Source: an uncultured Eubacterium sp.
GTDB taxonomy: Bacteria; Bacillota; Clostridia; Lachnospirales; Lachnospiraceae
Reading direction: 5' to 3'
DNA length: 36,312 nucleotides
NCBI GenBank assembly: GCA_900547255.1
Contig: URGC01000006.1
Coordinates: 1 to 36,312, forward strand
The notes beneath the pieces were generated by a model. That model did not search any database. It had not been told where the DNA came from and was given only the letters and a program-made list of their open reading frames with translations. A program made the translations under genes and the position numbers. Positions 16,655 through 24,646 of the stretch are shown here, in pieces; position 1 is the first letter of the stretch, and the number at the start of each line of letters is the position of its first letter.

Positions 16655-18025
16655 ATGGCACGACCTATCAGTGATGAAAAGCGGACGCTTATATTAGAGG
16701 GTAACCTTTTTCAGGCTATACTTACTCTTGCCGTTCCTGTTATGATTAACAGTTTTATCCAGTCGATGTACAATCTTACAGATACTTTCTGGCTCGGCAG
16801 GATTGGTACCGATTCACAGGCTGCTATTACTCTTGTATCACCAGTCCAGAATATACTTATTAATTTTGGTGCTGGTATAACAACTGCTGGCTCGATATTG
16901 ATATCACAGTATCTTGGTGCCAGACAGGATAAAGAAGCCAACAAGATGGCTAATCACATCTGTCTGTGTTCTCTGATATTTTCAATATTATGCGCCCTTA
17001 CCTGTTGGCTGATAACTCCATCTATCGTAAGGTGGCTTGGAGCAGACGGTGCTATATATAAGTTTGGTATATCATATTTAAGAATTGTTGTATTAGATTT
17101 ACCTTTTCTGTTTATGATTAATCTATATACATCCGTCAAACAATCACAAGGTGATACAGTAAGACCGATGCTTCTTAATCTCCTTGGTGTTTGTATTAAT
17201 TTAGTACTCGACCCACTCTTCCTTATCGGATTCAGATGGGGAATTGCAGGAGCTGCCACAGCAACACTGCTTGCTAAGATTCCTAGTGCAGTTATTGCAG
17301 TTATCATACTCAGAAGCAATAAACAACTTGTCCGTCTCAGCTTTAAGGATTTTAAGTTTGAAAAAGACAAGATGTTATCTATATTAAAGATTGGTCTTCC
17401 AACAGCAGTTGGAGGAAGTACCATGCAGCTTGGTTTTTTACTTATGACCAAGAATGTTAATGCTTATGGCACCAAAGCCACTACTGCCTATGGTATAGGC
17501 AACAAGATTAACGGCATTATTACATTACCTGCTAATGGTATCGGCTCTGCTCTGTCAACTATCGTTGGTCAGAACTTCGGAGCCAACAATATCAAGCGTG
17601 TTGATAAATCATTTCACTACGCATTACGAATGGGAGCTATATTCTTATTTGTATTCGGTATGATTCTTTCACGCAGGTTTATTGCAGAACCTATGGTAAG
17701 GTTCTTTACATCAGATGAAGAGGTTGTTCCTCTTGCGACAGAATTCTTGTCAATTATGGCTATGTGTTGCTGGACTAACGCCTTTTACAATGTAACCCAG
17801 GGATTATTCCAAGGATGCGGTCACACCATGATAACCATGGCTGTTGATGCAAGCAGAATCTGGATATTCAGATTCCTAACTCTCTGGATTTGCTCTTCTA
17901 TTCTCAAGATGGGAGTAGAAAGCGTATGGTACGCCGTAGTTATCAGTAATGCAACTTCCGCAGTTATCCTGTATTGTCTGTATTGGACAGGCATATGGAA
18001 GAAGCGTACCATCAAAATCAATTAG
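16655..18025 (+). CDS. MATE-family multidrug/Na+ antiporter
   Basis: A 456-residue integral membrane protein with about 12 hydrophobic segments in two homologous halves. Family features include AVPVMINSFIQSMYNLTDTF near residue 26, GRIGTDSQAA, the QGDTVRP segment near 165, and the second-half start KIGLPTAVGGSTMQLG near 245. It probably exports drugs or metabolites using an ion gradient. The ATG has GGAG 8 bp upstream. Divergent from an AraC-type regulator, and followed by a terminator hairpin. It is not close to the glycan locus, so a glycolipid flippase role is not suggested. Confidence 0.92.
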   Translation: MARPISDEKRTLILEGNLFQAILTLAVPVMINSFIQSMYNLTDTFWLGRIGTDSQAAITLVSPVQNILINFGAGITTAGSILISQYLGARQDKEANKMANHICLCSLIFSILCALTCWLITPSIVRWLGADGAIYKFGISYLRIVVLDLPFLFMINLYTSVKQSQGDTVRPMLLNLLGVCINLVLDPLFLIGFRWGIAGAATATLLAKIPSAVIAVIILRSNKQLVRLSFKDFKFEKDKMLSILKIGLPTAVGGSTMQLGFLLMTKNVNAYGTKATTAYGIGNKINGIITLPANGIGSALSTIVGQNFGANNIKRVDKSFHYALRMGAIFLFVFGMILSRRFIAEPMVRFFTSDEEVVPLATEFLSIMAMCCWTNAFYNVTQGLFQGCGHTMITMAVDASRIWIFRFLTLWICSSILKMGVESVWYAVVISNATSAVILYCLYWTGIWKKRTIKIN

Positions 18026-18045
18026 CTTATATCTCATTTTTGTTA

Positions 18046-18090
18046 ACACCCATGATGTCTCCCCCCTATCTACATTATGGGTGTATTTTT
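18046..18090 (+). terminator. terminator of the MATE gene
   Basis: A 13-bp stem with one G-U pair joins 18046-18058 to 18072-18084, with a C-rich loop, followed by ATTTTTAT. It lies 20 bp after the stop codon. Confidence 0.8.
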
Positions 18091-18135
18091 ATGCCTAAAA
18101 TACAGCCATTTTATATAAAAATATAACAACATGGG

Positions 18136-18162
18136 TTAATTTTATGAATTTAATTCCGATAA
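18136..18162 (+). promoter_or_regulatory. sigma-28 (flagellar type) promoter
   Basis: TTAATTTT (18136-18143), 11-bp spacer, TCCGATAA (18155-18162). This matches the TAAAGTTT-N11-GCCGATAA consensus at 6 of 8 and 7 of 8 bases with exact spacing. Predicted start near 18170; an AGGAGGG site (18204-18210) precedes the ATG at 18218. Confidence 0.6.
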
Positions 18163-18217
18163 TATAAGTAGATGAGCCATGGAGGGCTTTAATTAACTTA
18201 CACAAGGAGGGTATATA

Positions 18218-18856
18218 ATGATTAATAACATTTCTGGCAACTATTCAACATACTCAGCTACAACTAACACAAAGGCTGATTCAACTAAGGCAAAGGATTC
18301 AAGTGCCAAGACAGATTCTTCCGCAGCATATTCAGAGCCTGCTGCCACATATGAGTCTTCAAGCACATCATCTACATCTAAGACAACTTCATCTGTATCA
18401 TCTAAAGACCGTTCAGCTATAGTAGCACAGCTCAAGGCTGATGCACAGTCAAGACTTGACCAGATGCAGTCACTTGTAACTCAGATGTTCAAGAAGCAGG
18501 GTATTACAATCGGTAATGCTGATGATATGTGGAAGACACTTGCAAGTGGTAACTTCACTGCTGATGCAGAGACAATCGCTCAGGCAAAGAAAGATATCGC
18601 TGACGATGGTTACTGGGGTGTCAGCCAGACATCTGACAGAATATATGATTTCGCTCTTGCTCTCTCAGGTGGAGATGAGAAAAAGATGCAGGATATGGTA
18701 AAGGCTGTTGAGAAGGGCTTCAAAGAAGCTACTAAGACATGGGGCAAAGACCTCCCAGATATCTCTTCTCAGACATATGATGCTGTTATGAAGAAATTCG
18801 ATAGCTGGTTTGAGCAGAATGGTTCTTCTGCAAGAACTTCTGACATCTTAAAGTAG
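18218..18856 (+). CDS. Ser/Thr-rich leaderless protein with conserved C-terminal domain, possibly motility-linked
   Basis: The 212-residue product has no signal peptide, membrane span or cysteine. Residues of about 10-65 are low-complexity Ser/Thr/Ala/Lys. The C-terminal 140 residues are folded and Gln/Asp/Lys-rich, including ADDGYWGVSQTSDRIYDFAL, SGGDEKKMQDM and LPDISSQTYDAVMKKFDSWF. From memory, similar 'SDRI..FA...SGGD' and 'DIS..TYDAVM' stretches occur in uncharacterised proteins of motile bacteria, but no function is known to me. Strong ribosome site, its own sigma-28-like promoter and terminator. A disordered N-terminus without a signal peptide resembles flagellar export substrates, which is inference. 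Confidence 0.8.
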   Translation: MINNISGNYSTYSATTNTKADSTKAKDSSAKTDSSAAYSEPAATYESSSTSSTSKTTSSVSSKDRSAIVAQLKADAQSRLDQMQSLVTQMFKKQGITIGNADDMWKTLASGNFTADAETIAQAKKDIADDGYWGVSQTSDRIYDFALALSGGDEKKMQDMVKAVEKGFKEATKTWGKDLPDISSQTYDAVMKKFDSWFEQNGSSARTSDILK

Positions 18857-18870
18857 AATATTAAAAATGT

Positions 18871-18910
18871 GCCGTGGCAATGTTACATATAACACTGCCA
18901 CGGCTTTTTT
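18871..18910. terminator. intrinsic terminator between convergent genes
   Basis: A 14-bp stem with one mismatch pairs 18871-18884 with 18891-18904 (core GCCGTGGCA), followed by six T on the + strand. The opposite strand has a weaker T-tract, so it may also serve the convergent sipL-like gene. Confidence 0.88.
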
Positions 18911-18983
18911 ATAGAATCAGATTATATATTTTCTCCAATCACCTAATTTCACCTTATAGTTCTTATACTTCTTATTCTAAGCA

Positions 18984-20573
18984 CTAATTAGATGCTGCTT
19001 TTATAAGCAGAAGCTTCTCTCTTACCGGTATCACATAATCACTCTCACTATGCTCCGGCAGATTTTTATTTTCCTGCTTGATAATATCCACTGTTGTATG
19101 ATTATTCTTGGCAACTGTCCACAGATTATCCCTTCCATTCGAGATATAACCCACAATGCATGGGAATTTGAGATATTCTTCCTGATTGAATTCCTCATAT
19201 TCACATTTTGTTACAGCCCTGACTGTTTTATGCTCAAAACATACTGCATCAATTGCTATTGTACCCTTTATCTCGATTTCTCCGTTGCCCGTCATCACAG
19301 CATTTATATTCTCAACGGATATCTCGATATTATTAGCAGTGTCTGTTCCGCCTGTATTCATTGATATCTTATGTGAAAATGGAATTGTATCACTTATGCT
19401 GTTAATCGGTGAACTGTCCACAGATGTGACATACATGACACTGGCAATAAGCACTCCCTCTACTGTAATTCCATCTTCCTCTGTGTTAATGCTGTCTATC
19501 TGCGCTGTCGCATTGCTGTTGATAATCTGCATCATGTTATTATCTTTAACGTCAACCTTTGAATTAACTTTGCATCTTGAATTATTGCGCATTATAAGAT
19601 GTGAAAGCGTGACGTCCTCCGACTCAAGAGATATATTTCTTGATGGCGAATAGACATCTTCTATAATATCCTTCTCTTTATCCATGAATCCTTTAACATC
19701 AAGCTCCAGAACAAGCTCAAGTCCAAGGTCACGTATCTCGCCATCATAATTCGCCTTAGGCTCAACATTGCAGCTTACTGTATTATATTTGACAAAGCAT
19801 ATCATATCCTGGCTACTTCCGCTTATATCCAGCTTTTCCTCAAAGCTTGCGCTTCCCTCATACCATTGTATCTTAGGAGAATCTGCATCCGGCTCATACA
19901 TGACAAATGCCACAAGCTCGCCACTTACAACCATTCCCTCATCCGTCATATAGCTGTTAATGTTTCTTACCGATAAATCCTCCCACTTCACTTCACCTAT
20001 GTTGAGGTGTCCTGCCGGAAGTGATATGTTCTGCCTGATTCTCAGATTATCCTTCATATTCACACACATTTCTGTGTAAGATAATTTTCTTATCTTCGTC
20101 TGTATACTATTATCATGCTCATTGTCAATCTCACATCCGAAATCCTTCCACTCCTCGCTGTAACAATTCACAATCAATGTGACTATCGCCCTCACACTGA
20201 TTTTTCTTGAATTAATTGACTTGATTGTCAGGTCATCAATTCTTGCAATACAGCCAAGATTTCCATTGCTGTGCTCATCTGGAAGATTGACATTTTCTGT
20301 AAAATTAATTCCACCTGTCATCTTAACCGGCACTATCAGCCCCGGAATATCACTCTTGCCCGAATACAACAGCGCAAAATCAAGATTTCCCCTTATCTGG
20401 ACAGACGAATCAATCACCTTGGCAGAATCTATGTATACATTTCCCCACTCTTTCACTATAGAATCGATATCCGGTTTAGAATCTGGCACATTAAAATCAT
20501 CATCCAGCGTAATCTGAAGCTCTTTCGTGTATTTCAATCCCGACTGCAATATCTGCTCATTTATAAGCTTCAT
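18984..20573 (-). CDS. sipL: SipL-like spore coat assembly protein (DUF3794/SPOCS repeats plus LysM)
   Basis: In Clostridia, SipL binds SpoIVA and tethers the coat layers to the forespore. The 529-residue protein contains repeated beta-rich DUF3794 (SPOCS) units, seen in segments such as DFNVPDSKPDIDSIVKEWG near residue 26, and again after about residues 170 and 320. It ends in a LysM-like domain (about 478-527) with LWTVAKNNHTTVDIIKQEN and VIPVREKLLLI. Length is close to the C. difficile protein. There is no signal peptide, in line with a mother-cell cytosolic coat factor. AGGAGA lies 6 bp before the ATG. Other DUF3794-LysM paralogues exist, so exact orthology is not proven. Confidence 0.8.
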   Translation of the reverse strand: MKLINEQILQSGLKYTKELQITLDDDFNVPDSKPDIDSIVKEWGNVYIDSAKVIDSSVQIRGNLDFALLYSGKSDIPGLIVPVKMTGGINFTENVNLPDEHSNGNLGCIARIDDLTIKSINSRKISVRAIVTLIVNCYSEEWKDFGCEIDNEHDNSIQTKIRKLSYTEMCVNMKDNLRIRQNISLPAGHLNIGEVKWEDLSVRNINSYMTDEGMVVSGELVAFVMYEPDADSPKIQWYEGSASFEEKLDISGSSQDMICFVKYNTVSCNVEPKANYDGEIRDLGLELVLELDVKGFMDKEKDIIEDVYSPSRNISLESEDVTLSHLIMRNNSRCKVNSKVDVKDNNMMQIINSNATAQIDSINTEEDGITVEGVLIASVMYVTSVDSSPINSISDTIPFSHKISMNTGGTDTANNIEISVENINAVMTGNGEIEIKGTIAIDAVCFEHKTVRAVTKCEYEEFNQEEYLKFPCIVGYISNGRDNLWTVAKNNHTTVDIIKQENKNLPEHSESDYVIPVREKLLLIKAASN

Positions 20574-20611
20574 ACCCTTCTCCTATCTGCCATTTATGGC
20601 TTATTTTTTAA

Positions 20612-20640
20612 TATTCATGTGTCACTGCGAATCTATATCA
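20612..20640 (-). promoter_or_regulatory. weak sigma-E-like promoter upstream of the sipL-like gene
   Basis: On the - strand, TGATATA (20634-20640), 14-bp spacer, CATGAATA (20612-20619). This partly resembles the sigma-E boxes (ATATT-like and CATA-like). Several mismatches; listed because sipL is sigma-E-controlled in C. difficile. Confidence 0.25.
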
Positions 20641-20648
20641 TAAATGTA

Positions 20649-21089
20649 TTATCTATACACAACAACCTTACCTCTCTTCTCTATTTTGAGCACGATATAC
20701 GGCGTTGTGCTTACCTTTGCAACCTTCTCGTTCTCCCCCGGTCCGTACAGACTTGTTCCAACATACACTGTCTCATCATCAAGAGTTACCCCACGCACCT
20801 TAATACTGTAACCATCTGTCTCCTTTGCACCATATCCAACTGCCATATACATATATTCACTCGTTGTAAATGTCAGCCTGAATTCCTTCTCTTTCTTCTG
20901 GTCTATCAGCTCTTTAAGCTTCGCCGGCACATCCGCATCCTCTACCACAGTATAATCTATATTACTGCCCAGAAGATCCGTATCCGATGGTTCCCCCCTG
21001 CATCCCGCCAGAACCACAGCCGTCATCACAAGAACCACCATCATCACACCGCACCTGCTTAATAATCTGCCTAATCCCCTGCTCAACAC
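20649..21089 (-). CDS. PrcB-like lipoprotein
   Basis: The start is GTG 21089 in the longest frame, giving 146 residues with a basic n-region, a hydrophobic stretch and the lipobox LAGC (Cys30). The C-terminal 70 residues resemble PrcB_C domains (EYMYMAVGYGAKETDGYSI and PYIVLKIEKRGK). That domain is named after a subunit of the Treponema dentilisin protease complex and is common in Clostridia lipoproteins. The start is uncertain: GTG 21089 lies right at the glmM terminator, and ATG 21044 or 21041 would give a shorter form with a weak basic n-region. It is 75 bp upstream of the sipL-like gene. Function unknown. Confidence 0.72.
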   Translation of the reverse strand: MLSRGLGRLLSRCGVMMVVLVMTAVVLAGCRGEPSDTDLLGSNIDYTVVEDADVPAKLKELIDQKKEKEFRLTFTTSEYMYMAVGYGAKETDGYSIKVRGVTLDDETVYVGTSLYGPGENEKVAKVSTTPYIVLKIEKRGKVVVYR

Positions 21090-21091
21090 AC

Positions 21092-21135
21092 AAAAACCCC
21101 CGTAATAAGACTTATTACATTCTTATTACGGGGGT
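21092..21135 (-). terminator. terminator of glmM, abutting the PrcB-like gene
   Basis: A perfect 14-bp stem pairs 21096-21109 with 21122-21135 (ACCCCCGTAATAAG and its complement) over a 12-base loop. On the - strand it is followed by TTTTG. It starts 20 bp after the glmM stop and ends the glycan locus on the left. Confidence 0.85.
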
Positions 21136-21155
21136 GTGCTATATATTACACAATT

Positions 21156-22508
21156 TTATACTGCGTAATTCTTAGCTTTAATAACGTCTATCACCTGGTC
21201 AACATACTTCTCACATGTCTCCATTGTGTCCGCCTCAACCATTACTCTTATCACCGGCTCTGTTCCACTCTCTCTTACAAGTATTCTTCCCTCGCTGCCA
21301 AGAGCCTCTGCAACCTTTGCAACCTCTGCCTTGACATCAGCATCATTCTGAGTCTGTGACTTGTCATATACACGCACATTTTTGAGAACCTGTGGATATA
21401 TATGAAGTGGTGCTGCAAGCTGTGATAAAGTCTTTTTCTTAGCAAGCATAACCTCAGTCATCTTGAGGGCTGTTATAATTCCATCACCAGTTGTGGCGTA
21501 TTTGCTGAATATAATATGACCTGACTGCTCGCCGCCAATTCTGTAGCCGTTCTTAGACATGCACTCATATACATATTTGTCGCCGACAGCAGTTTTCTCA
21601 TAATTGATTCCTGCCACGTCAAATGCCTTGTACAGACCAAAGTTAGACATAACAGTTGTGACAACAGTATTGTCAACCAGCTTGTCTCTGTCCTTCATAT
21701 AACATCCGTAGATGTAAAGAATATGGTCGCCAGTTATGACATCACCATTCTCATCAACACATAAACATCTATCCGCATCCCCGTCAAATGCAAATCCGAC
21801 ATCAAGATGCTCTCTCTTAACAAGCTGCTGTAATCCCTCTATGTGGGTTGAACCGCAGTCAGTGTTGATATTAAGCCCATTAGGAGCCGCATTGATAACA
21901 TATGTCTTAGCTCCGAGAGCATCAAATATACTCTTTGCAATACTCCATGCACTTCCGTTAGCAGCATCAAGACCAATTCTTAAATCCTTGAACGAAAATC
22001 TTGCAAGACTTATAAGATATCCCATGTATCTGTTACGTCCCTCAGTATAATCAACTGTGCAGCCTATTCCGTCCTTAACTGCGAATGGAATCTCTCCCAT
22101 CTCTCCGTCAAGATAAGTCTCTATCTGACCAATGACATCCTCGCCCATCTTCTCGCCTTTGTCATTGATAAGCTTGATTCCGTTATCATAATATGGATTG
22201 TGGCTGGCACTAATCATAATTCCACAATCAAAATCCTCAGTTCTTACAACATATGACACACTTGGTGTAGTTGTTACATGAAGAAGATATGCATCTGCAC
22301 CAGAAGCTGTAAGTCCGGCTACAAGCGAATACTCAAACATATAACTGCTTCTTCTTGTATCCTTGCCTATAACAATCTTCGCCTTGCCGTTCTCATGGTT
22401 CTTACCATAGAACCATCCTAAGAATCGTCCTACTTTATATGCATGTTCAACTGTAAGGCTTACATTAGCCTCACCACGGAATCCATCTGTTCCAAAATAT
22501 TTACCCAT
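21156..22508 (-). CDS. glmM: phosphoglucosamine mutase
   Basis: Interconverts glucosamine-6-P and glucosamine-1-P for UDP-GlcNAc. Family signatures: FGTDGFRGEAN at the N-terminus, the phosphoserine loop SASHNP (Ser102), the Mg site DGDADRC (about 242-248), and the sugar-phosphate loop RESGTEPVIRVMVE near 415. At 450 residues it fits GlmM. GGAGG lies 7 bp before the ATG. It is the last gene of the glycan locus, 17 bp after galE. Members of this superfamily can also act on mannose phosphates, and the locus has no separate phosphomannomutase, so a second role in GDP-mannose supply is possible but unproven. Confidence 0.92.
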   Translation of the reverse strand: MGKYFGTDGFRGEANVSLTVEHAYKVGRFLGWFYGKNHENGKAKIVIGKDTRRSSYMFEYSLVAGLTASGADAYLLHVTTTPSVSYVVRTEDFDCGIMISASHNPYYDNGIKLINDKGEKMGEDVIGQIETYLDGEMGEIPFAVKDGIGCTVDYTEGRNRYMGYLISLARFSFKDLRIGLDAANGSAWSIAKSIFDALGAKTYVINAAPNGLNINTDCGSTHIEGLQQLVKREHLDVGFAFDGDADRCLCVDENGDVITGDHILYIYGCYMKDRDKLVDNTVVTTVMSNFGLYKAFDVAGINYEKTAVGDKYVYECMSKNGYRIGGEQSGHIIFSKYATTGDGIITALKMTEVMLAKKKTLSQLAAPLHIYPQVLKNVRVYDKSQTQNDADVKAEVAKVAEALGSEGRILVRESGTEPVIRVMVEADTMETCEKYVDQVIDVIKAKNYAV

Positions 22509-22525
22509 ATCACGCCTCCATGTAA

Positions 22526-23536
22526 TTACATTCCCTCTGGATTATTCTTCTGCCATCTCCACGAATCAGCACACATATCATAGAGATTTTTCTTAGCCAC
22601 CCAGCCAAGCTCAGCCTCAGCCTTGCTGGCATCACAATAGTTGACAGGCACATCACCCGCTCTTCTTGGCTTCATATCATATGGTATCTTAACACCAGTA
22701 GCTTCCTCAAATGTGTGTATAACATCAAGAACTGATGAACCTTTGCCTGTTCCAAGATTGTATATTTTAAGTCCCGGATTCTCCCTTAACTTCGCAACAG
22801 CCTTAACATGGCCATCTGCCAAGTCAACAACATGGATATAGTCTCTTATACATGTTCCATCCGGAGTATCATAATCCGAACCAAACACACCAAGTCTAGG
22901 AAGCTTACCTACTGCTACCTGTGTAATATATGGCATAAGATTATTAGGTATTCCATTAGGATTCTCGCCAATCATGCCGCTCTCATGGGCACCTATTGGA
23001 TTAAAGTATCTTAACAGGATAACATTCCACTCATTATCCGCAGCCTGGATATCTGTAAGAATCTGCTCAAGCATGCCCTTGGTACGTCCGTATGGATTAG
23101 TAATCTCTCCCTTAGGACACTCCTCTGTGATTGGCACAAATGCAGGGTTGCCATATACTGTAGCGGATGAAGAAAAGATTATATTCTTAACTCCATGCTC
23201 TCTCATCGCCTTAAATAATACAAGTGAACCACCTATATTATTATCATAATATTCCAATGGCTTAGCCACTGACTCTCCTACGGCTTTAAGTCCGGCAAAA
23301 TGTATGCAGCTCTCAATATCCTCATTATCAAATATTGTATCAAGAAGTTGTCTGTCGGCTATATCACCTTTATAAAACTCAACCTGCTTTCCAGTTATCT
23401 TCTCAACTCGTCTGAGCGACTCCTCTGACGAATTGACAAGGTTATCTATAACAACTACATCCATGCCGGCATTAAGAAGCTCAACAACTGTATGGCTTCC
23501 TATATATCCAGCTCCACCTGTGACTAATATACTCAT
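22526..23536 (-). CDS. galE: UDP-glucose 4-epimerase
   Basis: Short-chain dehydrogenase-type enzyme making UDP-galactose (or UDP-GalNAc). The GGAGYIG NAD loop is at residues 7-13, SSSATVYG supplies the catalytic Ser/Thr near 124, and Tyr149/Lys153 form the YxxxK pair (YGRTK). Length of 336 is normal. GGGAGGA precedes the ATG. It lies 18 bp after the DltD-like gene and 17 bp before glmM. With glf at the far end of the locus it would supply the precursor of galactofuranose. Confidence 0.94.
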   Translation of the reverse strand: MSILVTGGAGYIGSHTVVELLNAGMDVVVIDNLVNSSEESLRRVEKITGKQVEFYKGDIADRQLLDTIFDNEDIESCIHFAGLKAVGESVAKPLEYYDNNIGGSLVLFKAMREHGVKNIIFSSSATVYGNPAFVPITEECPKGEITNPYGRTKGMLEQILTDIQAADNEWNVILLRYFNPIGAHESGMIGENPNGIPNNLMPYITQVAVGKLPRLGVFGSDYDTPDGTCIRDYIHVVDLADGHVKAVAKLRENPGLKIYNLGTGKGSSVLDVIHTFEEATGVKIPYDMKPRRAGDVPVNYCDASKAEAELGWVAKKNLYDMCADSWRWQKNNPEGM

Positions 23537-23554
23537 ATTGTCCTCCCTGATTAA

Positions 23555-24616
23555 TTATTTAATAACGGCAGGGTCGCCATATAATGTCTTTAAATCTGTT
23601 TCAAAATAATTATTCTGAAGCCCGCCATTAAACGACTCTCTTATAACCTGTCCATATATCTTAGAGAAACGCTCTGCTGTATCTCCATACATATGACCTT
23701 CTTTGTCATAGAAATCATCTGCGCTCCGCTCAAAATATGTCTGATAAATACCATTAAAGTTATAATACTCTACTCCAAGCTCATTTGCAATTCCTCTGAT
23801 ATAATCATCAGCTTTCTGGAATCCTGTAACCTTCTCTTTAACAGTCTCAGGATCCTGCACAACTGTCGTAAATACTATCTTAATGTTATTCTTTTTACAG
23901 AGCTCCACAATCTTTTCTATATACTGCTTCTGGTCTGTATCAAGCTTGGAATCTTCCCAGTCAATACATGAAGTTGTGGACTTCTTCTCATTCCTGTCTC
24001 TATAGATAAAGCCTCTTCCCTTGTACTCATCATTCTTATTCATGTCAACAACACTTGAAGAATAACGCTTATACGCCTTGGAAGTCTTTTTCTGTACAGT
24101 CTTTCCAATATATTTGTAACACTGCCAGTAATTAGTCCACTTTAAGAATGTTCCCCTGAACTCTTCTTTAAGCATCTTCTCTGCGAAATAATCAATCTTC
24201 ATTATTCCCTTTGGATAAGCATTGTACACTGTATTAAACAATATACTCTGGTCATGCTGGTTCATAAAATACTGGTAATCAATATCAAGTATAACCATCT
24301 TGATATCGCTCTTTTTCTTGGAAAGCGCATATCTTAACACATGATATGAATCGTACAGGTATTCACCACCCATGCACATATTCATAACCTGCATATCAAG
24401 CTCTTCACCCAGTGTGTATGAATCAATTCCATATGTACCATGTGACGCACCGAGAACCAGACATTCATAATCCTGCTTTTTAACCTCATAGAACATTGTT
24501 CTTGCAAGTCCCGGCTGTACAAGCATGAAATTAAGCAGTGAGTTAAGCAGTATGACTAATGCTGTAAAAAGTACTGCCAGAGTTATTCTTTTGTGTTTAC
24601 CAAATAAATTCTTCAT
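23555..24616 (-). CDS. DltD/AlgJ-like SGNH-type protein, partner of the MBOAT acyltransferase
   Basis: Predicted membrane-anchored SGNH-fold protein that completes acyl transfer outside the membrane. The start is taken at 24616 (MKNLFGKHKR), which has AGAGG 6 bp upstream; the ATG at 24646 abutting the MBOAT stop lacks a site. The 353-residue product has one N-terminal span (about residues 10-30). Nucleophile block GASHG (Ser58) and a C-terminal Asp304/His308 pair in DKEGHM fit a Ser-His-Asp triad. The family is divergent, so DltD, AlgJ or PatB likeness is by architecture and by adjacency to the MBOAT gene. Confidence 0.75.
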   Translation of the reverse strand: MKNLFGKHKRITLAVLFTALVILLNSLLNFMLVQPGLARTMFYEVKKQDYECLVLGASHGTYGIDSYTLGEELDMQVMNMCMGGEYLYDSYHVLRYALSKKKSDIKMVILDIDYQYFMNQHDQSILFNTVYNAYPKGIMKIDYFAEKMLKEEFRGTFLKWTNYWQCYKYIGKTVQKKTSKAYKRYSSSVVDMNKNDEYKGRGFIYRDRNEKKSTTSCIDWEDSKLDTDQKQYIEKIVELCKKNNIKIVFTTVVQDPETVKEKVTGFQKADDYIRGIANELGVEYYNFNGIYQTYFERSADDFYDKEGHMYGDTAERFSKIYGQVIRESFNGGLQNNYFETDLKTLYGDPAVIK

Positions 24617-24646
24617 AGCCATCCTCTTTAATGAACTATTACACAT

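Noticed and set aside
20271..21062. 263-codon + strand frame
   Set aside because: Antisense to the sipL-like and PrcB-like genes, which have recognisable domains; the frame has no family features or ribosome site.
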